DNA of 64,000 bases from Ornithodoros turicata (GCF_037126465.1 NC_088201.1:190924031-190988030), one strand, 5' to 3'. Shown: positions 23,040 through 35,795, numbered from the stretch's first letter. Program-made: numbers and translations. Notes: generated from the letters alone by a model not told the origin.

Positions 23040-23160
23040 AACATTGTTTTGAACATGAGAGAACTGATGTTCTGAGGCTGGAACAACGTAGAGGGGACAA
23101 ATACATACAAGGCCTCAATTCAGTGACTTTAATCTTTCATCGTTAATTTCTTAGGCAATC
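23040..23160. mobile_element. Rearranged SINE tail fragments
   Basis: 'aactgatgttctgaggctgg' to 'aaggcctcaatt' is the 3' part of the second SINE family in minus orientation. It is joined to 'cagtgactttaatctttcat' and 'cgttaatttcttaggcaa' in plus orientation. The same blocks occur colinearly at 30174-30290. Confidence 0.7.
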
Positions 23161-23303
23161 AACAGTTGCCGCCTGCGTCGATCCCGTCGTATGAATGTGT
23201 GTATGAGTGAGCAACAATGTAAGAGTGAAAGGAGGATGAGTGAGAGAGAGTGGGTGGTTTGTCCCTTCAGATGACGCACCCTGGAAGTCGCTGAGAAGGC
23301 GTG

Positions 23304-23420
23304 TTAGCTTAGCTCAATTGGTAGAGCCCTGGACTGGCAATCCAGAATATGTGGGCTCGACTCCTACAGCTGGCTAACGTTTTCAGTGACTTTCATCTTT
23401 CATTGTTTTGAAGTTTGGAT
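23304..23420 (+). mobile_element. SINE with tRNA-Ala-like head
   Basis: A 7-bp acceptor stem (GTTAGCT with GGCTAAC), an A box (tagctcaattgg), an anticodon arm CTGGA-CTGGCAA-TCCAG giving a GGC anticodon position, and a B box-like ggctcgactcc. Then 'ttttcagtgactttcatc', the body found in the SINE fragments at 30.1-30.3 kb. The degenerate T loop and attached tail show a SINE head, not a functional tRNA gene. Confidence 0.75.
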
Positions 23421-23424
23421 GATA

Positions 23425-26400
23425 TGCCGAAGCAACTTTGCATATCGGATGTCTCACGACGAAAATTTGACAGCAGGACAACAGAACAGCACAGCCACAC
23501 AGATTCACAGATGCAGCGGGTGCATATGCTCCTTGTGCAGGTATCTGGTTGACCCGTCACAGAGGCACTTGTGCAGCTGGTGTGCCGAAAGGTGAAGATG
23601 CTCCAAGCGCTCAGAGTGGCTTACCCATGCAGATGCTCTTCTGAAGCAGATATGACTTGAGTACTTATACCTGAACATGAATGATCAGAATACGAATCAT
23701 AAACGTGGAAACCAAAAAATCTATCCGGCGAAATATGCTGTGTATATGCCATGGGTGTGGTGCCAAGCTATGCTATGCGGCATAATGGAATAGGAAGTGA
23801 CTTACCAGCCGAAAAACACAATAGTGGTCCTTCTTGAATCGTAGTCGCACAAAAGAACAGAAGCGGACATGCCTTCCACTTATCCTTCAGTGAGTGGATA
23901 TACTGAAGTATACAAGTGCCCCGAGCTTTTGAGAGTGAATATAGAAAACATGCTAAGAGAAGGCCACTAAAAACCACCTGAAAGCGGTACCGGCTCAACT
24001 GCGTTTAGCGCGTCCCTGTTACATCCACCATATCTTACGCGGCGATACATTTGCTCCGGCACCACCTCCTCCTTGCGCGCGCCACGGAAATTCAAAATTT
24101 CAAACCGACCAATCAGCGATCGCATGCTGGGGGAGCGGCCGTCGGACACAATCGGCAGACGAGAGCAGAGTACTCGTGTTGCGACGTCAAAATTGGACGT
24201 TTGATGACGCGGAAAGCTTGCTGGCGCCTCACTTTATTCTGCAACGGAACTCGCGAGTTTCGTACCCCTGCGCGTAAATACCGACTACGTTTGCACCCAT
24301 GTTAAAAAGCAGCGGTATGCGCCACATATTGCATATTCATGTATTGATGGTGTGAAGCTAACTTCCCTTCCCTTTATAGAGTGCTTTCAAACAAAACACA
24401 AAGAAATGAATGCGAGAACGAAACAAAAACATATTCGCGTCCTCTCAGTGTCGCGCGGGCCGCTGCGGGAGCGCCAAGCGCAGTGCAAAAGTACATTACA
24501 CGTATGCAATGTGGGGCCGCCAAGTTTAAGTTCTCTGTTTGTCTATGGCGCTCCTCCTGATGATGATAATGACGGTTGCTGGACCGACTGGTGGGCGGTG
24601 TGTGTGCAGAAATACTTCAATTCCAGTGAGTGATCTACTTCTTGTTTGGCTTTTGTAATGCTTTTTGTTTATGTCCAGTTGAAGTTATTGCTCCTTGTAA
24701 CAACATGTTATTGGCAGCCAAATACCTGCGCGAAAGAGCGCTGCTCCGCACAAGAAATACGTAAACCAATACCGAATAATTACTCGAAAAATCTCCAAGT
24801 GTCGGCATGTTTTATTTTTACTTCAACATTCTTCGCTGAGTATTCCGATGGCTAATACTGAGTTCGAAAAGAGTCCGAAATAAAATCCAAATGTTCTGAG
24901 TTTGATTTAATTAATGAGCGTACGTAAATGAGCAGATCTCTGCTCAGTTCTTGGTCAATGTCTCAGGGGTGTTCACTCAAAAGAAAGAATTTCGATAGCT
25001 CCACCTGTTCATGAATTATTCAGTCAGGTGCCTCAGTGTATACCTCAGGTACGTCAACAATATATAGAGTGTGAGGTATTGTACAAAATTATAAATATGC
25101 TGTTTCTATTTATTCTCACAGTATATCTGAATACTACCATCAAATTGACTTACTCCAGAAACGGGACCTGCAATGTAGCACTTCGGAGCGGAGAGGTTCT
25201 CGACGAAACACGTGGGTAGTTCTTGTTCTTTGGTCTAAAGCATGACCCACACGGCATTCTCCATTGCCGCCCGCGAATTACACGGAAGAGGTATCGTTTG
25301 ATACATTCGTTGCTAAATCGGTTATTAAAGAAACATGCAGGGAATCACCAATATGCAAGTCGCTAAGTAGTAAATAATGTACAGTAGAAATGTATCAGAA
25401 ACCTGCCTGCATTCAAACTGCTACTGGTATGATGTTGAACGTGAAAACTGGCTTTTGAGCTTTCTTGCTAGCAGCTAGACTATGTGACACTTGCAATATC
25501 ATACCTTTTTGATTCTGGAGCGGTATATAGCCTGAATAGCAATTAAACCATGAAGCACTAGTAACGTGTTTAATCACAAGCTTCACTGGCTTGTAAGACA
25601 CCTTAGTGTAGTTAACTTGAAATCGGTGTTACATTCATGAAGCCAATAAAAATGGCTGCCGTACGTCTTTAGAGCACAATACCTCTTCCAAACCTCGTCC
25701 CGTTTAATGGAGTGGCATGCTGACTACTTCGAACTTACATGTGGAACTACGCAACTCATACACAGTGTCGTAACTGGCAAACTACTGCAGTATACACTGC
25801 AAACTAAACAGAATCCAATTAATTAATTTTTCAGTGACATATGAACAAATATAATATTTCTCCTGATTAGCTTTGTTCCTGTCTCTCTTATTGAACTACT
25901 CTGCATCATTCTATTGTTTATAATAGCAATCACGACTTTTTTTTTTCAATAGCATAGCAACAAGACCGGGCTTTTACAAAAGCTAAAATGAAACGTGTTA
26001 TGGTTACACAGTAACCAACATCCAAGTAGTGAGTACACTTCACTAGTTACCACACAATGGCCACGGTACTGTCCACACGTTAGCCACATTCAAACTAAGT
26101 AATAATTGAATAATGTCGAAGTTCGGGCTTGTTGGTATGTCATGATATAGTCCAAAGCACATTTGGGTAGACATCACACATTAACAGAAAGACGCAACAC
26201 GAGCGCTTCAAAGACACAACACAATGCCATACAATGAGTGTAGTCAATGCCTCAATCATTTAGTAGGAAACTGGAGGTCATAGAAAAACATAAAAACTAG
26301 ACAAGATAGAGACAAAAAAAGTAAAATAAACTGAAAAGACAACAAAAAAAGATCAATTTAAGAAATGATACAGAAAGCGCGAGCTTCTGCCATCCATTGC

Positions 26401-27400
26401 GCTCCAGCGCCATGGTGGTTGCCGACGGTCACAGCAGGCCAAAGGCCACCAGTGATCACCAGTTCTGCACATTCGGGCCGCCATGACGGTGTGGCATCAT
26501 TATGGAAGGTCTGGGCAGGTTAAGACAAGAATGACTCTAACAAGTAAGTAGAAAGACACTTACAATGAAGGCAGAGGAACGGAACGGAAACTTTTGTAAA
26601 ATACAGAACAAATTATGCTAGCATGGGTAATAGACACCATCCATATCTAACCGCAACAACGACAAGGCACACAACAAATCAGCCCACAGTCCACCACAGC
26701 AACAATGACGAGGAGCGCAGTGCGGCACGTGCTCACTGTTCGAAAGCCTTGCAGAGAACTGAATCTCGATGCGCTTTCATCCTGTATAAAGTCACGCATC
26801 TGCTTCCCTTAACAGTTACTTTATCAACTAATTTCAGTGCAGAATTATTAAGAACTTTGTCGTATTGCCAGCTCTTCTTCTGCCCCAAGGCCAAAGGTGT
26901 GGGAGCACCCTCGTTATCATGGCAGCTTTATTTATTTATATTTCGTGCAAGACAGCAAAATATGCTAGTGGTGGGTATGCATGGACAACAATTGAAACAA
27001 TAACAACAAATGTCCGAAATGCATCAGCAGGCTAGGCAAACATCGCTGCAAATAACAAGCAAAGTGGGGTCAACGGTATCATGAGGAGCGCTGGGTTGTA
27101 TGCCCACGCCTGTAGAGGTCCATAAAGAGAAATGAATTTTGACACTAATTCGCGCTGTACAATTCACACATCTGCTCCCATAGCAGTTACTTTGTGAACT
27201 AGGTTTATTAGCAAATTATTCAGAATCGTGTCTGCACTCCAGCGTTATTCTCGGGGTGTGGCAGCACTATCGTCATCATGCTGGCAGGTCGAGACAATAA
27301 TGATGCTTCTTCAACAAGGAGTGTACATAATCTCACTTTGAAAAAAGAAAGAAAAAATGACCACTCTCAAACAAAATGGAAATGACGCTCACCGGCATCA
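23425..27400. other. Intronic sequence, mostly anonymous; internal ~0.3 kb duplication
   Basis: No supported gene. On + 23510-23592 a short frame has paired cysteines (CSGCICSLC, HLCSWC), zinc-finger-like but isolated, and is followed by a gtgaag donor-like sequence. 24050-24310 is a GC-rich block. 26700-26930 and 27080-27310 are diverged copies of each other, sharing 'cagttactttgtgaac'-like and 'gcagcactatcgtcatcatg'-like blocks; they may be subterminal repeats of the foldback element to the right. Confidence 0.4.
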
Positions 27401-28861
27401 AAGTATTCCTGCACACACACCTCTCAAATGAAATGACTCCTCACCATAAATCCACTTGTTACAAAGTCTGTCTGAGGTCAGCATCCATACCACCACCAGC
27501 GAGGAGACCAACAGCAAAACACCTTCACCCAGCAAGAGGCAAACAGAGAGAACTGAATCCTGGAGCTCTCCTGCTGGCCATACACCTGACTCATTGGTCG
27601 TGACATCATCGCATTGACTGACGCTACACCTGTTCTCCAGCAAAAGGTCGTCTGAGCAACACGTTCCAGACAGACACCTTCCCAAAGCTCGCTCTTTATT
27701 CATTGATGACATTACCCGTTTATAACATCACTCTTTATGGAAACCATGCATTAAATCGCAATTCAAAGTAGAGTACACCTATAGCACAACTGCTACGAAC
27801 AGATCTACCTGAAACAATAGACCTCTACCCGGCCAACCACTGCGCTGCATGACGTCTTCACTTCCTCCCATTGTCTGAGGCTGCACCTGCATTCCAAGGT
27901 CGCAGGGCTGCGCCGTAGACAAGAGAACGCAAACCCCCTATTATTTATTGAATAAACTCGATTATGTTCTTTATCGCTTTATTAATGATTTTCACTCTTG
28001 TATTAAAACTAAGAAAAACTATTACAAAAGCACCTTTGCTACTTTGATGTACATGACATGACTATAATTTTAGTAACCATAAATTAAGCACACTCATTAT
28101 AGAGAGCACCATGTATGCACAAAGGGTGTGGAAAACTGGTCCAGGCAATTAAGCACTATTACCTCAATCTCATAGACTCACTAAATGACCAAATAAATAA
28201 TGTCTAAAGACTTAAAAAGTGTCTCTCTACTTCCAATCGTTTTGGACCGAAGCAATATTTTTAGTAGTGATAATAGTTAAATTATGCTCATTCTTTATGG
28301 GAAACACCATGTATACATTAAGGCTGAGAACAATAACTGACCCTGGCAATTAAGCACTTTTACCTCAAAGTCATACACTAACTAAATGACCAAATATATA
28401 ACACATGGACTTACCAAAAAGGTCCCTTGCTACTTTCAATCATTAGGACTGCAAAAATAATTTTATCAGTAAAATTCTACTCCTTATAGAAACTGCTGCT
28501 CCTCTATAAAATAATTATACAATTAAAACTCAGACAAATAATACCTGGACATGAAACTCTCCATCATCAATAGGCTTACTAAATAAAAAACAATCATGCT
28601 TTCTTTTGAATTTGCTTTAAAAATTAGATTACTACCCAATAAGAGGTTCCAAGTTTTTATCATTTCCTATTTCCATCTGCAACATGCCTCGTCCTACCAT
28701 GCAGTGAAGCAGACCAATACGCGGAATAGTTTTAGAAATCTAAGAAATGAAAATTACTTGTGCGATAACAATCTAGCACCATCCCTTCCTTTTTTCTTCA
28801 CGTTTCTGAGCATTCGTGGTAGTCGGCAATGTGCTAAGTGAGTATGAAATTTCAATATTAT

Positions 28862-29763
28862 TGTTAGGCAGAAATGGGATGGGTTGACAGTGCAGTTTAA
28901 TGGCTTCAGGGATTAGGCAGAAGAGTATGAGTTACGAGCGAAGGAGATCCAAGTGATGCGAAGGTCCAATGAGCTCGTTTTTGTCACACAGCTTCCCCCT
29001 GATGAAGGAGGACCCATCCCTGCGACGGCGGTAGAGGAGGACGATGGGACGAATGGTTTCAGATAGGAGACATGAACGGTTTTGGTAGAGCGGTGCAAGC
29101 TGTCGGGGTAAACATCTAGGATTTCAACAACGTAGGAGACATTAGAAAGGGAAGAGATAAAAGTGCAAGGGCCGTAGTAGCCGGAGACAAACTTTTGAGC
29201 AAGGCTGGGTGTCTGTACCGGAATCAAAAGCCACACAATGTCACCACGAGCATAGAGAGCAAGGTGATGATGCTCATTATGCCAGACCTTGGAGGTGGCC
29301 TGGGTGTCGAAAGTGTAGTTCCGAGCAATTTCACGGTACTCCTTAGTGCGTGATATAGCTTTGGCAATAGTCAGATTGTGCCCAGTGTGAGGTACGTAGG
29401 GAAATATTGTGTCGATGGCGGGTGATGTCGACGAGGATGAGGAATTGCCTGTGGCAGAGGACCTTGCCGCCGCAGCGTCGTGTTTTCCGTTATTGCCGCG
29501 TTGTCCGGCATCTTAGATTTGATTTGCCTCCCAAAACTAAGCTCCATCCTGAGGAAGATGTTGCAGAGTGGAAATGTTCAGGTGTAGGAGACCAAGAGGC
29601 ACAAGGGATGAAAACGCACGTTCACCAAGCTGTTAGGCAGAAACAGAATGGGTTGGCAGTACAGTTTCATGGCTTCAGAAAGAAGGCCGGAGAGCATGAG
29701 CTCGTGAGCGAAGCTGAACCTGATGATGATGCGCCGGTCCAATGAGCTCTTTTATGTCTCACA
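28862..29763 (-). mobile_element. Deleted Ty3/gypsy-type LTR element, 0.9 kb
   Basis: Two direct repeats, 28862-28990 and 29631-29763 (TGTTAGGCAGAAA... to CACA), about 130 bp each, read as LTRs on the minus strand. Next to the left LTR is a purine tract (minus: aggggga); next to the right LTR is a primer-binding-type TTGGTGAAC. Most of the interior is lost. It sits in the left arm of the foldback element, whose right arm keeps an uninterrupted counterpart. Confidence 0.8.
28913..29260 (-). pseudogene. Gypsy pol C-terminal end (post-integrase)
   Basis: The minus-strand frame contains WLLIPVQTPSLAQKFVS, YYGPCTFISSLSNVSYVV and TVHVSYLKPF, the conserved C-terminal region after the Ty3/gypsy integrase core (GDxVW...KF...GPY...VHV..LKPF). 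RT, RNase H and the integrase core are absent. Confidence 0.8.
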
Positions 29764-30119
29764 ATATCACTTAAAATGAAACAAATTGGAGTGAAATGTA
29801 GATTCGTCTCACAAAGACGGGAATTTCTGCCCTCCATATTTGTTTGTCAAATAGCGAAATAGGTATGACTGTAAAAAATAAGCAAACCTTACAAATAGTC
29901 ATAATGGATGTCATGCCGTATTGAGCACAGCGAAATTATCTCTCATACTGACAAGCGCTAACTAACAAACACACACATTTCTACTGTCACATAATCAGAA
30001 ACAGCGTAATATAACATACTCTCAATTTTACTGAGAAAACTACGCTTGAACAGAGCTGGCAAGCATGACAAATACACACACTATCAAAGAACAACAATAA
30101 GTGGGAATCAACGAACAAA

Positions 30120-30290
30120 CATCCATTGACGATGAAAGGTGAAAGTCACTGAAAAGGCTAGCTAGCTGTAGGATCCTACAGCTAGCTAACCTTTTCAGTG
30201 ACTTTCAACTTGCATCGTTAATTTCTTAGGCAAATTGAGGCGTTGTATGTATTTGTCCTTTCTATGTTGTTCCAGCATCAGAACATCAGT
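30120..30290. mobile_element. Two head-to-head truncated SINEs forming a palindrome
   Basis: 30147-30173 (gaaagtcactgaaaaggc, gctagctgtagga) is mirrored by 30174-30205 (tcctacagctagc, ccttttcagtgactttc), giving a ~60-bp near-perfect palindrome centred on 30173. The right half continues as SINE body to about 30290. Both halves are cut at the B-box equivalent. Confidence 0.8.
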
Positions 30291-30489
30291 TCTTTCACAT
30301 CCATTGATTTCTCCTGACAGAATTGAATTCGCACAAAAGGCGTGAGCGATTCGATAACAACAATCTAGCAATGCCGCACACTGCTTGAAGAAAGCCTAAT
30401 AAGTGCTAAGGCCACACGGTTCATAAAAAAATCGCATTTTCTTTCTGATTTTGCTTTCAAAATGTAGCTTACCACTAATAAAGCATTTG

Positions 30490-30690
30490 TCGGGGCCCGT
30501 GGACGACGACGACGACGACGAGGACGCTGTGGCCCTGCTGCCACGCACTAGTGTGCTGGCTGTGGGTTCTGCCGGCATCCTAGGGTGACCATCTGCCCGC
30601 TGGGACTCGCCATCTCTTTTACATTTGGGGATCCACACTGCGAACGCCATGTTCGGCGTAATTCGGCCTTCCATCATCCCAATTTTAACA
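30490..30690 (+). mobile_element. Degenerate LTR plus leader of the 42.7 kb TRIM family
   Basis: 'ccatctgcccgctgggac' and 'gaacgccatgttcggcgtaa' match the LTR and leader at 42668-42910. A (GAC)n run at 30504-30519 corresponds to gatgacgaagacg in the intact LTR. Strongly diverged; only the 5' part is present. Confidence 0.7.
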
Positions 30691-31708
30691 ACAATAACTG
30701 TTATTGTGCATCAAGAGCCGCACATCTGCCCAGGAAGCAGACGATGGCGGCGCTAGGTCCCATCTCGTGAGTCTACAGAGCACGTCCTTTCACCAGGACT
30801 CGTAATCGGAGGCCACGCTAGAGTCTTCTGACCTAGCACCAGTATGAAATTTCAAGAATATTGCTTCACATTACTCAAAATAAAATTGCAGTGAAATGTG
30901 GATTCGTCTCACGGAGACGGCAGTTTCTACCCTTATGTTAAGCGATCAGATACCAGCATTTCTGCTGGTTTTTATGGCTTGCTGACATCTCTAGCACGAA
31001 ATTCTATCAGTAGAAATGAATGAGTTTGTTTGTTGGCTGTCCACCAGTTATTGTTGCTGTTTGATAGTATGTGTGGTTGCCGTGCTTGTAGCTGCGTTTA
31101 AGCTTTGTCTTCTCGGTAAAATTCAGAGTATGTCGTAATATTTTGTTAATTTTCTGACAGTAGAAACAGATGTGTTTGTTAGTTGTTGTTTGTTAGCCTG
31201 TGTTGTGTCATGCGTGTTGGTACGAGAAATAATTTCACTTTGCTCGATAAGGCATGACACACATTACTACTGTTATGTGAATGAAGTAAGCTGTGCTTAA
31301 TTTTTGCAATCATAGCTATGTTTCTATTCGAGCAGAAACGCGGGTATCTGAGTGCTTAATTCAGAGGGTACAAATTCCCGTCTTCGTGAGACGAATCTGC
31401 ATTTCACTGTAATTTGTTGCATTTTAGGTATCAGGGAGCATATGTATGAGAGCCATACGGAAATGTGTGTCACCGTTTCACAATCAACTTCCCAATGTTT
31501 CTCTTCCGAAAACAGCTTACATAATAAATAAACGAGTTTTAAAGATTTGCACACCCTCTGCTGCTAGCACCATGATGACGTAAGCCAGGCACACCAATGA
31601 GAGCCCCGCGCAGGCGACTGTCTCCTCTGTTGTCCTCTGCTCGGCGTTCGCATCGCAATCTATTAAGTGAAAAGTCCTTGTTAGATACGGCGAGTTTCGC
31701 TTACGAGT

Positions 31709-31897
31709 GTGAGTTCTGACGTGACCATGTTTCGTGGAACACGTTGTTACGCTTCTGGCTGTACGAATACGTCCGGCGCTAACCAAAAACAACGTTCTGC
31801 AAGCAGATCACAGAGGAGACGGCGTCCCCTAGTATTCCGGCTCGCCGTCGGTTGGTCGATCGCCAAGCCTACCAAAGTCTCTCCAGCCGGTCCCTGA
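31709..31897 (+). pseudogene. Possible THAP-like N-terminal fragment
   Basis: A 62-codon frame with MFRGTRCYASGCTNTSGANQ, a short basic stretch and PLVFRL. The Met-few-residues-C-x4-C start and a following hydrophobic Phe strand resemble the beginning of a THAP zinc finger, but the distal Cys-x2-His and the AVPTIF-type end are not seen. It lies in the inner part of the foldback element. Weak assignment. Confidence 0.25.
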
Positions 31898-32376
31898 TTG
31901 GTCTCGTTCGCAGGAAAGGGCGCTCACTGATTAGCCTTGTCTGGCTGACGTTTCCAGAGAGGGAATTTCGGAATACTCTCAATATGCGTCGTCTGCTTTT
32001 GATATGTCTTACATCAAACTGCACAGGAACAAGGCCGCCTATTCGCGTTGGATTGTTTGCGTTATTATCCGTGATGAACTCGAAGTAAAACGGTACTGTA
32101 GTTTCCTAATCGGCCGCGACGAATGCGATAATCCCTTTAAGAAATATTATTGAAATTTCATACTCACTTAGCATTTGGCGACTACCGCAAATGCTGGGAA
32201 AAGTGAAGAAAAAGGCGCTGCTGAAGAAAAAGGGGATGCTGCTAAATCGATAGTGCAAAAGTGTTTTTGATTTGCTAAATTTCTAAAACTCTTCTGTGTG
32301 AACATCATGGGAATTGAAGTTCTGAAGCTGGTACACCTCCTTCTTTCATCATTCTCTTCTGTGTATTGGTCTGCTA

Positions 32377-32614
32377 CACTCTTAAAAATGAACTTCACCA
32401 CATAGCACGCTCCTAGCCAACCATCGCCCCGAGTGACAACGTTCTCGCCCTATATTTGTTGAAAGCGGGAGGAAGAGCCTATTTTGTGCCATTATGCACG
32501 GCACAAAATAGGCTCCTCCTCCCGTTTTCAACAAATCAGGGGCGAGAACGTTGTCATTCGGGATGGTGGTTGGCTAGGAGCGTTCTATGGTGGTGAAGTT
32601 CATTTTTAAGAGTG
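32377..32614. mobile_element. Fully palindromic MITE, 238 bp, TA target
   Basis: TA|CACTCTTAAAAATGAACTTC at the left and its inverse at the right. The arms (about 110 bp each) are inverted with few mismatches up to the centre near 32495. TA pairs at 32375 and 32615 suggest a Tc1/mariner-type target. Inserted in the right arm of the foldback element. Confidence 0.9.
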
Positions 32615-33577
32615 TACTCTACGTCGTGGGACACGGCATGATGCATATAGAAAAACGATATGATAAAAACTTGAAACCTTAATTGGTAGTAAGTTAATTT
32701 TCAAAGTAAAACAAGAAAGAAAAGGTGACTTTGGGATCCAGGAAGCCTATCGAATACTTTGACTGCTTCAGGCTCTGATATTATTTTTCTCACCTTTAGT
32801 GGCACAATTATTTATACCGCAGCATCAGTTTTCATAAAGGGTTGAACTTTACTGCTAAAATTATTGTTGAGGTTCTAATGATTGCAAGTAGTAAGGGAGC
32901 TTTTTTTAAGTCGATGTCATCATTTGGTAAGTAGATGACTTTGAGGGAGAACTGCTTAACCCCTTCACTTCTGCTGATCGGTCATCCAAAGCGCGCTTCC
33001 TTCAGCGCTTTACTCCTAACAAACCTCCGGCACAGGTACAACGGAACGAAAAGCATAACATGCGCTACAAAAGACGCATGACCGTAATTTTTTTATTTAT
33101 TTGACCCCCAAACTTTGACTAATGTGATGCACCTACTGGACTTCCATGGTGTGATATAAATTAAAGCACACAGGCTGAAGAATAAACCTACCCCTCTACA
33201 TTACAATCCACGGCACAGACACCGCTGAAGAGTCAGGATCGGATGTCTCACTCACGCTATCCTCCTACCTATACTCGAATTCATTATCTCTTGTAAATTC
33301 TGAGTCCTCACACTCCTCATAATTATCGCTCCTGAATTATCGGTGGAGTGTTTCATCACTGATGAGACCCCTGCTTCTCCGCGATCACATTTACAAAAAA
33401 CGCGCTCCCGTGCAAATTGCCGTCACAATTACTTGATTACCAAAGCCATCCGCCGTTAAAAGGACTAACCACACGAGCGGAGCAGTGACAGTGTCGTGAT
33501 CTATTGGCGCCCTTTTAAAACTAGCGCCTTTCTGGAGGCCAGCGGATCACCGGTGTCTTCTGCTTTGGCTCCCTTAA

Positions 33578-34309
33578 AGGGGCAATAAACAGGTATACAA
33601 TGTGTTTTTTTAATGGGTTGGGATATGTTGCTGACGGTAAACGTTTTCCAAAAATTGCTGTTCTGTTCAAAAATTGCAAAAAGTAAATAATGGCTCCAAA
33701 CCGACCGAATATTCATTGCACTCTTTCGCGCTCATGCCGCGCCCTGCGATGCCCAGTCGACAGTAGCCACACGTCATTTTGACGTCGCGTACCACCAACC
33801 ATTCAGAATGCCGGACGCTTATACATTGATTTTGTTGTAATATCGGGCAGTTAGGTGAATTCTAAACGCCTTGCCACTTGTCAATCACAATGTAGCCAGA
33901 TCAAACGTTGCCAAAAGCCCGCAAGACTGCGGGCTTTTGTGCGCATTTCATGTGCGCACTATGTTTTCAGTGTTGTAGTGCCCCGCGAGTTCACTGATAT
34001 GCTCCCGCAACCGGTTTCCTTCGTGAGCTGCCGCTTGTCACAGTGGGGCCTGTCATTAGCTGGTAGATCGAAATCTCCTCTATCTCTAGCTCCTACAATG
34101 CGGTGTAAATATACGTTAGAACCTGGTGACGTGTCCCCGTTCCAAGGATGAAGGAGAGGCTCACAGGGCTTATGCTCTTTGAATGGCGTTGTTTCGTGTT
34201 ATAGACGCTCCCTAGAAGTAAATGAATTTCATATTTTGATATTGTGAGCCAAGTTTTTTCATAGAGCATAATAACCAGAGAATGTTCGTCGAGCTGTTTA
34301 GTGCCCCTT
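33578..34309. mobile_element. TTAA-flanked MITE (piggyBac-like), 732 bp
   Basis: TTAA at 33574-33577 and 34310-34313. Ends AGGGGCAATAAACAG and CTGTTTAGTGCCCCT are inverted with one mismatch. Internal short frames have no transposase motif. Inserted in the right arm of the foldback element. Confidence 0.87.
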
Positions 34310-35256
34310 TAATGAATAATGGAGGATCGTCGGTTTAATAATAATAATAATAACTTTATTTTTGTTAAGGTACCCAAAAACAACCACTAGGGTCTACTAA
34401 ATGTTTTAGGAACCGAATGGGTTAATTGCCAGGGCCAGTTATTATTTTGCTCAGCTTTAGTGCTTGCATGGTTTTTCCATAAAGAATGAGCATAATTTAT
34501 GTATAATTACTGCTAAAAATATTAATGTGGTTCATAACGATTAGAAGTACAAAGGGCACTTTTTAGGTCTATTTAGATAATATTTATTTTGTCATGCAGT
34601 AAGTTTATAAGTTTGAGGTAATAGAGCTTAATTCCAGTCTCAGTTTTTTCTCAACATTTATGCATGCATGGTGTTTTCCATAATGAGTGAATATAATATA
34701 TATGGTTGCTAAAATTATACTCGCATGACGTATGGTCTTCAATAAAAGTAGCAAAAACATTTTAAGCTGATTTTTCAGAATTTTAATGCAATCATTAATA
34801 GTGGAATAAAGAAACTCATCTAGTGATATTTATAATGTATTCCTGGAAATTTCTATACTGGCCTCCTGTCTAGAGCGCATTCCTGAGTCCAGGAAGCAAA
34901 AGCAACCTTTCATTTTGGCAGTTGCGAACGCAAGTGCTGCCTCAGACAATGGGATGTAAGCCTGTAAAGACAATGTTATTTTTGTGTGTGGTGCATTGTA
35001 GAAAAATACAGGACCCCAGAAGACGACTCAGTTCAGAGTTAAGAGACCATAAGCCTAATGCTAGAAGAACGTTTTTTGGGTGGATCACGCTACAGCATCA
35101 ACAGAGAAAGAAGCCAAAAATACACAAAAACAAAAGGTCCGTGATGAAAGATCACGTGCACAAGTTCCAGCATCATCTTCGTTGACTTCGGTTTTCTCTT
35201 CCTTGTCTTGAATAAGGCATATTCACAACATCCTTCCCTACCGAATGAGTGTCAAC

Positions 35257-35795
35257 TCATTCATTCTCTGCTTCAAGGGGATACAACAGTTGCACGGGAC
35301 GTCGTGCTAGGTTCCCTAACGGCAGTTTTATAGTGCAGGCCCGTACCTTGTCATCCCGACCCTTGTGAAGGGCAATGATCCGTACCGTCTTCCAGCATTG
35401 CCGGGGCGCTCGCTCTGCGTGCAGGAGTGCGAGGTCGCCTGACTTCAATGACTGGTAGCTTTTTGGTATAGAAAAGTATGCTGACCTCCTCAGCTACTGA
35501 AGTAGGTATTCAGTCCGCCATCTCCTCCAGAAGTGGTCAGAGGCACGTTGTCTGTGGTACCACCGTCGAGAAAGTCAGTCGAAATTGAAGCTGACGGTGA
35601 TTTATCCTGCTTACTTGGCAGCCTCGTAAGTCTTCCACCAACAAGTATATGAACCAGTGTGAGAGCGGCTGGCTCTTCCGAGGAGTGGTGAAGGTACGTA
35701 ACTGGACGAGTGGTTAGCGACGCGTCGGCACTGGTAGCACACATTCTTGTCCTGTCATTGAAGGCAAATTGCAAATGTTTTCCAATGTGGAGCAA
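35257..35795 (-). pseudogene. BEL/Pao pol C-terminal fragment
   Basis: The minus-strand frame at 35490-35795 contains LTTRPVTYLHHSSEEPAALT and HILVGGRLTRLP, the BEL/Pao integrase motif around NSRPLTY...LTP.HFL.G. After a frame change, 35257-35448 contains SGDLALLHAERAPRQCWKT and RRPVQLLYPLE, the conserved C-terminus of BEL/Pao pol. It continues the integrase fragment at 37640-37975, but 1.8 kb of tandem repeats separates them. Frameshifted and inactive. Confidence 0.85.

Larger units (their letters stand above)
27400..35190. mobile_element. Very large foldback element with repeat-filled inverted arms
   Basis: Sequence left of about 30.1 kb returns in inverse order right of about 31.0 kb. 29760-30110 pairs with 31010-31430 (for example 'gattcgtctcac' with 'gtgagacgaatc'). 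28735-28860 pairs with 32140-32290 ('gctaagtgagtatgaaattt'). 28080-28500 pairs with 32760-33000 and 34400-34850, both built of ~195-bp tandem units with 'aattaagcac' and 'ctaaatgacca'. 'cctcagacaatggga' at about 34943 pairs with its inverse at about 27875. Outer termini are approximate. No transposase confirmed. Confidence 0.75.

Noticed and set aside
23304..23376. A functional tRNA-Ala(GGC) gene
   Set aside because: It folds as a cloverleaf, but the T loop is degenerate and it continues into the body of a SINE seen elsewhere in the window, so it is a SINE head.
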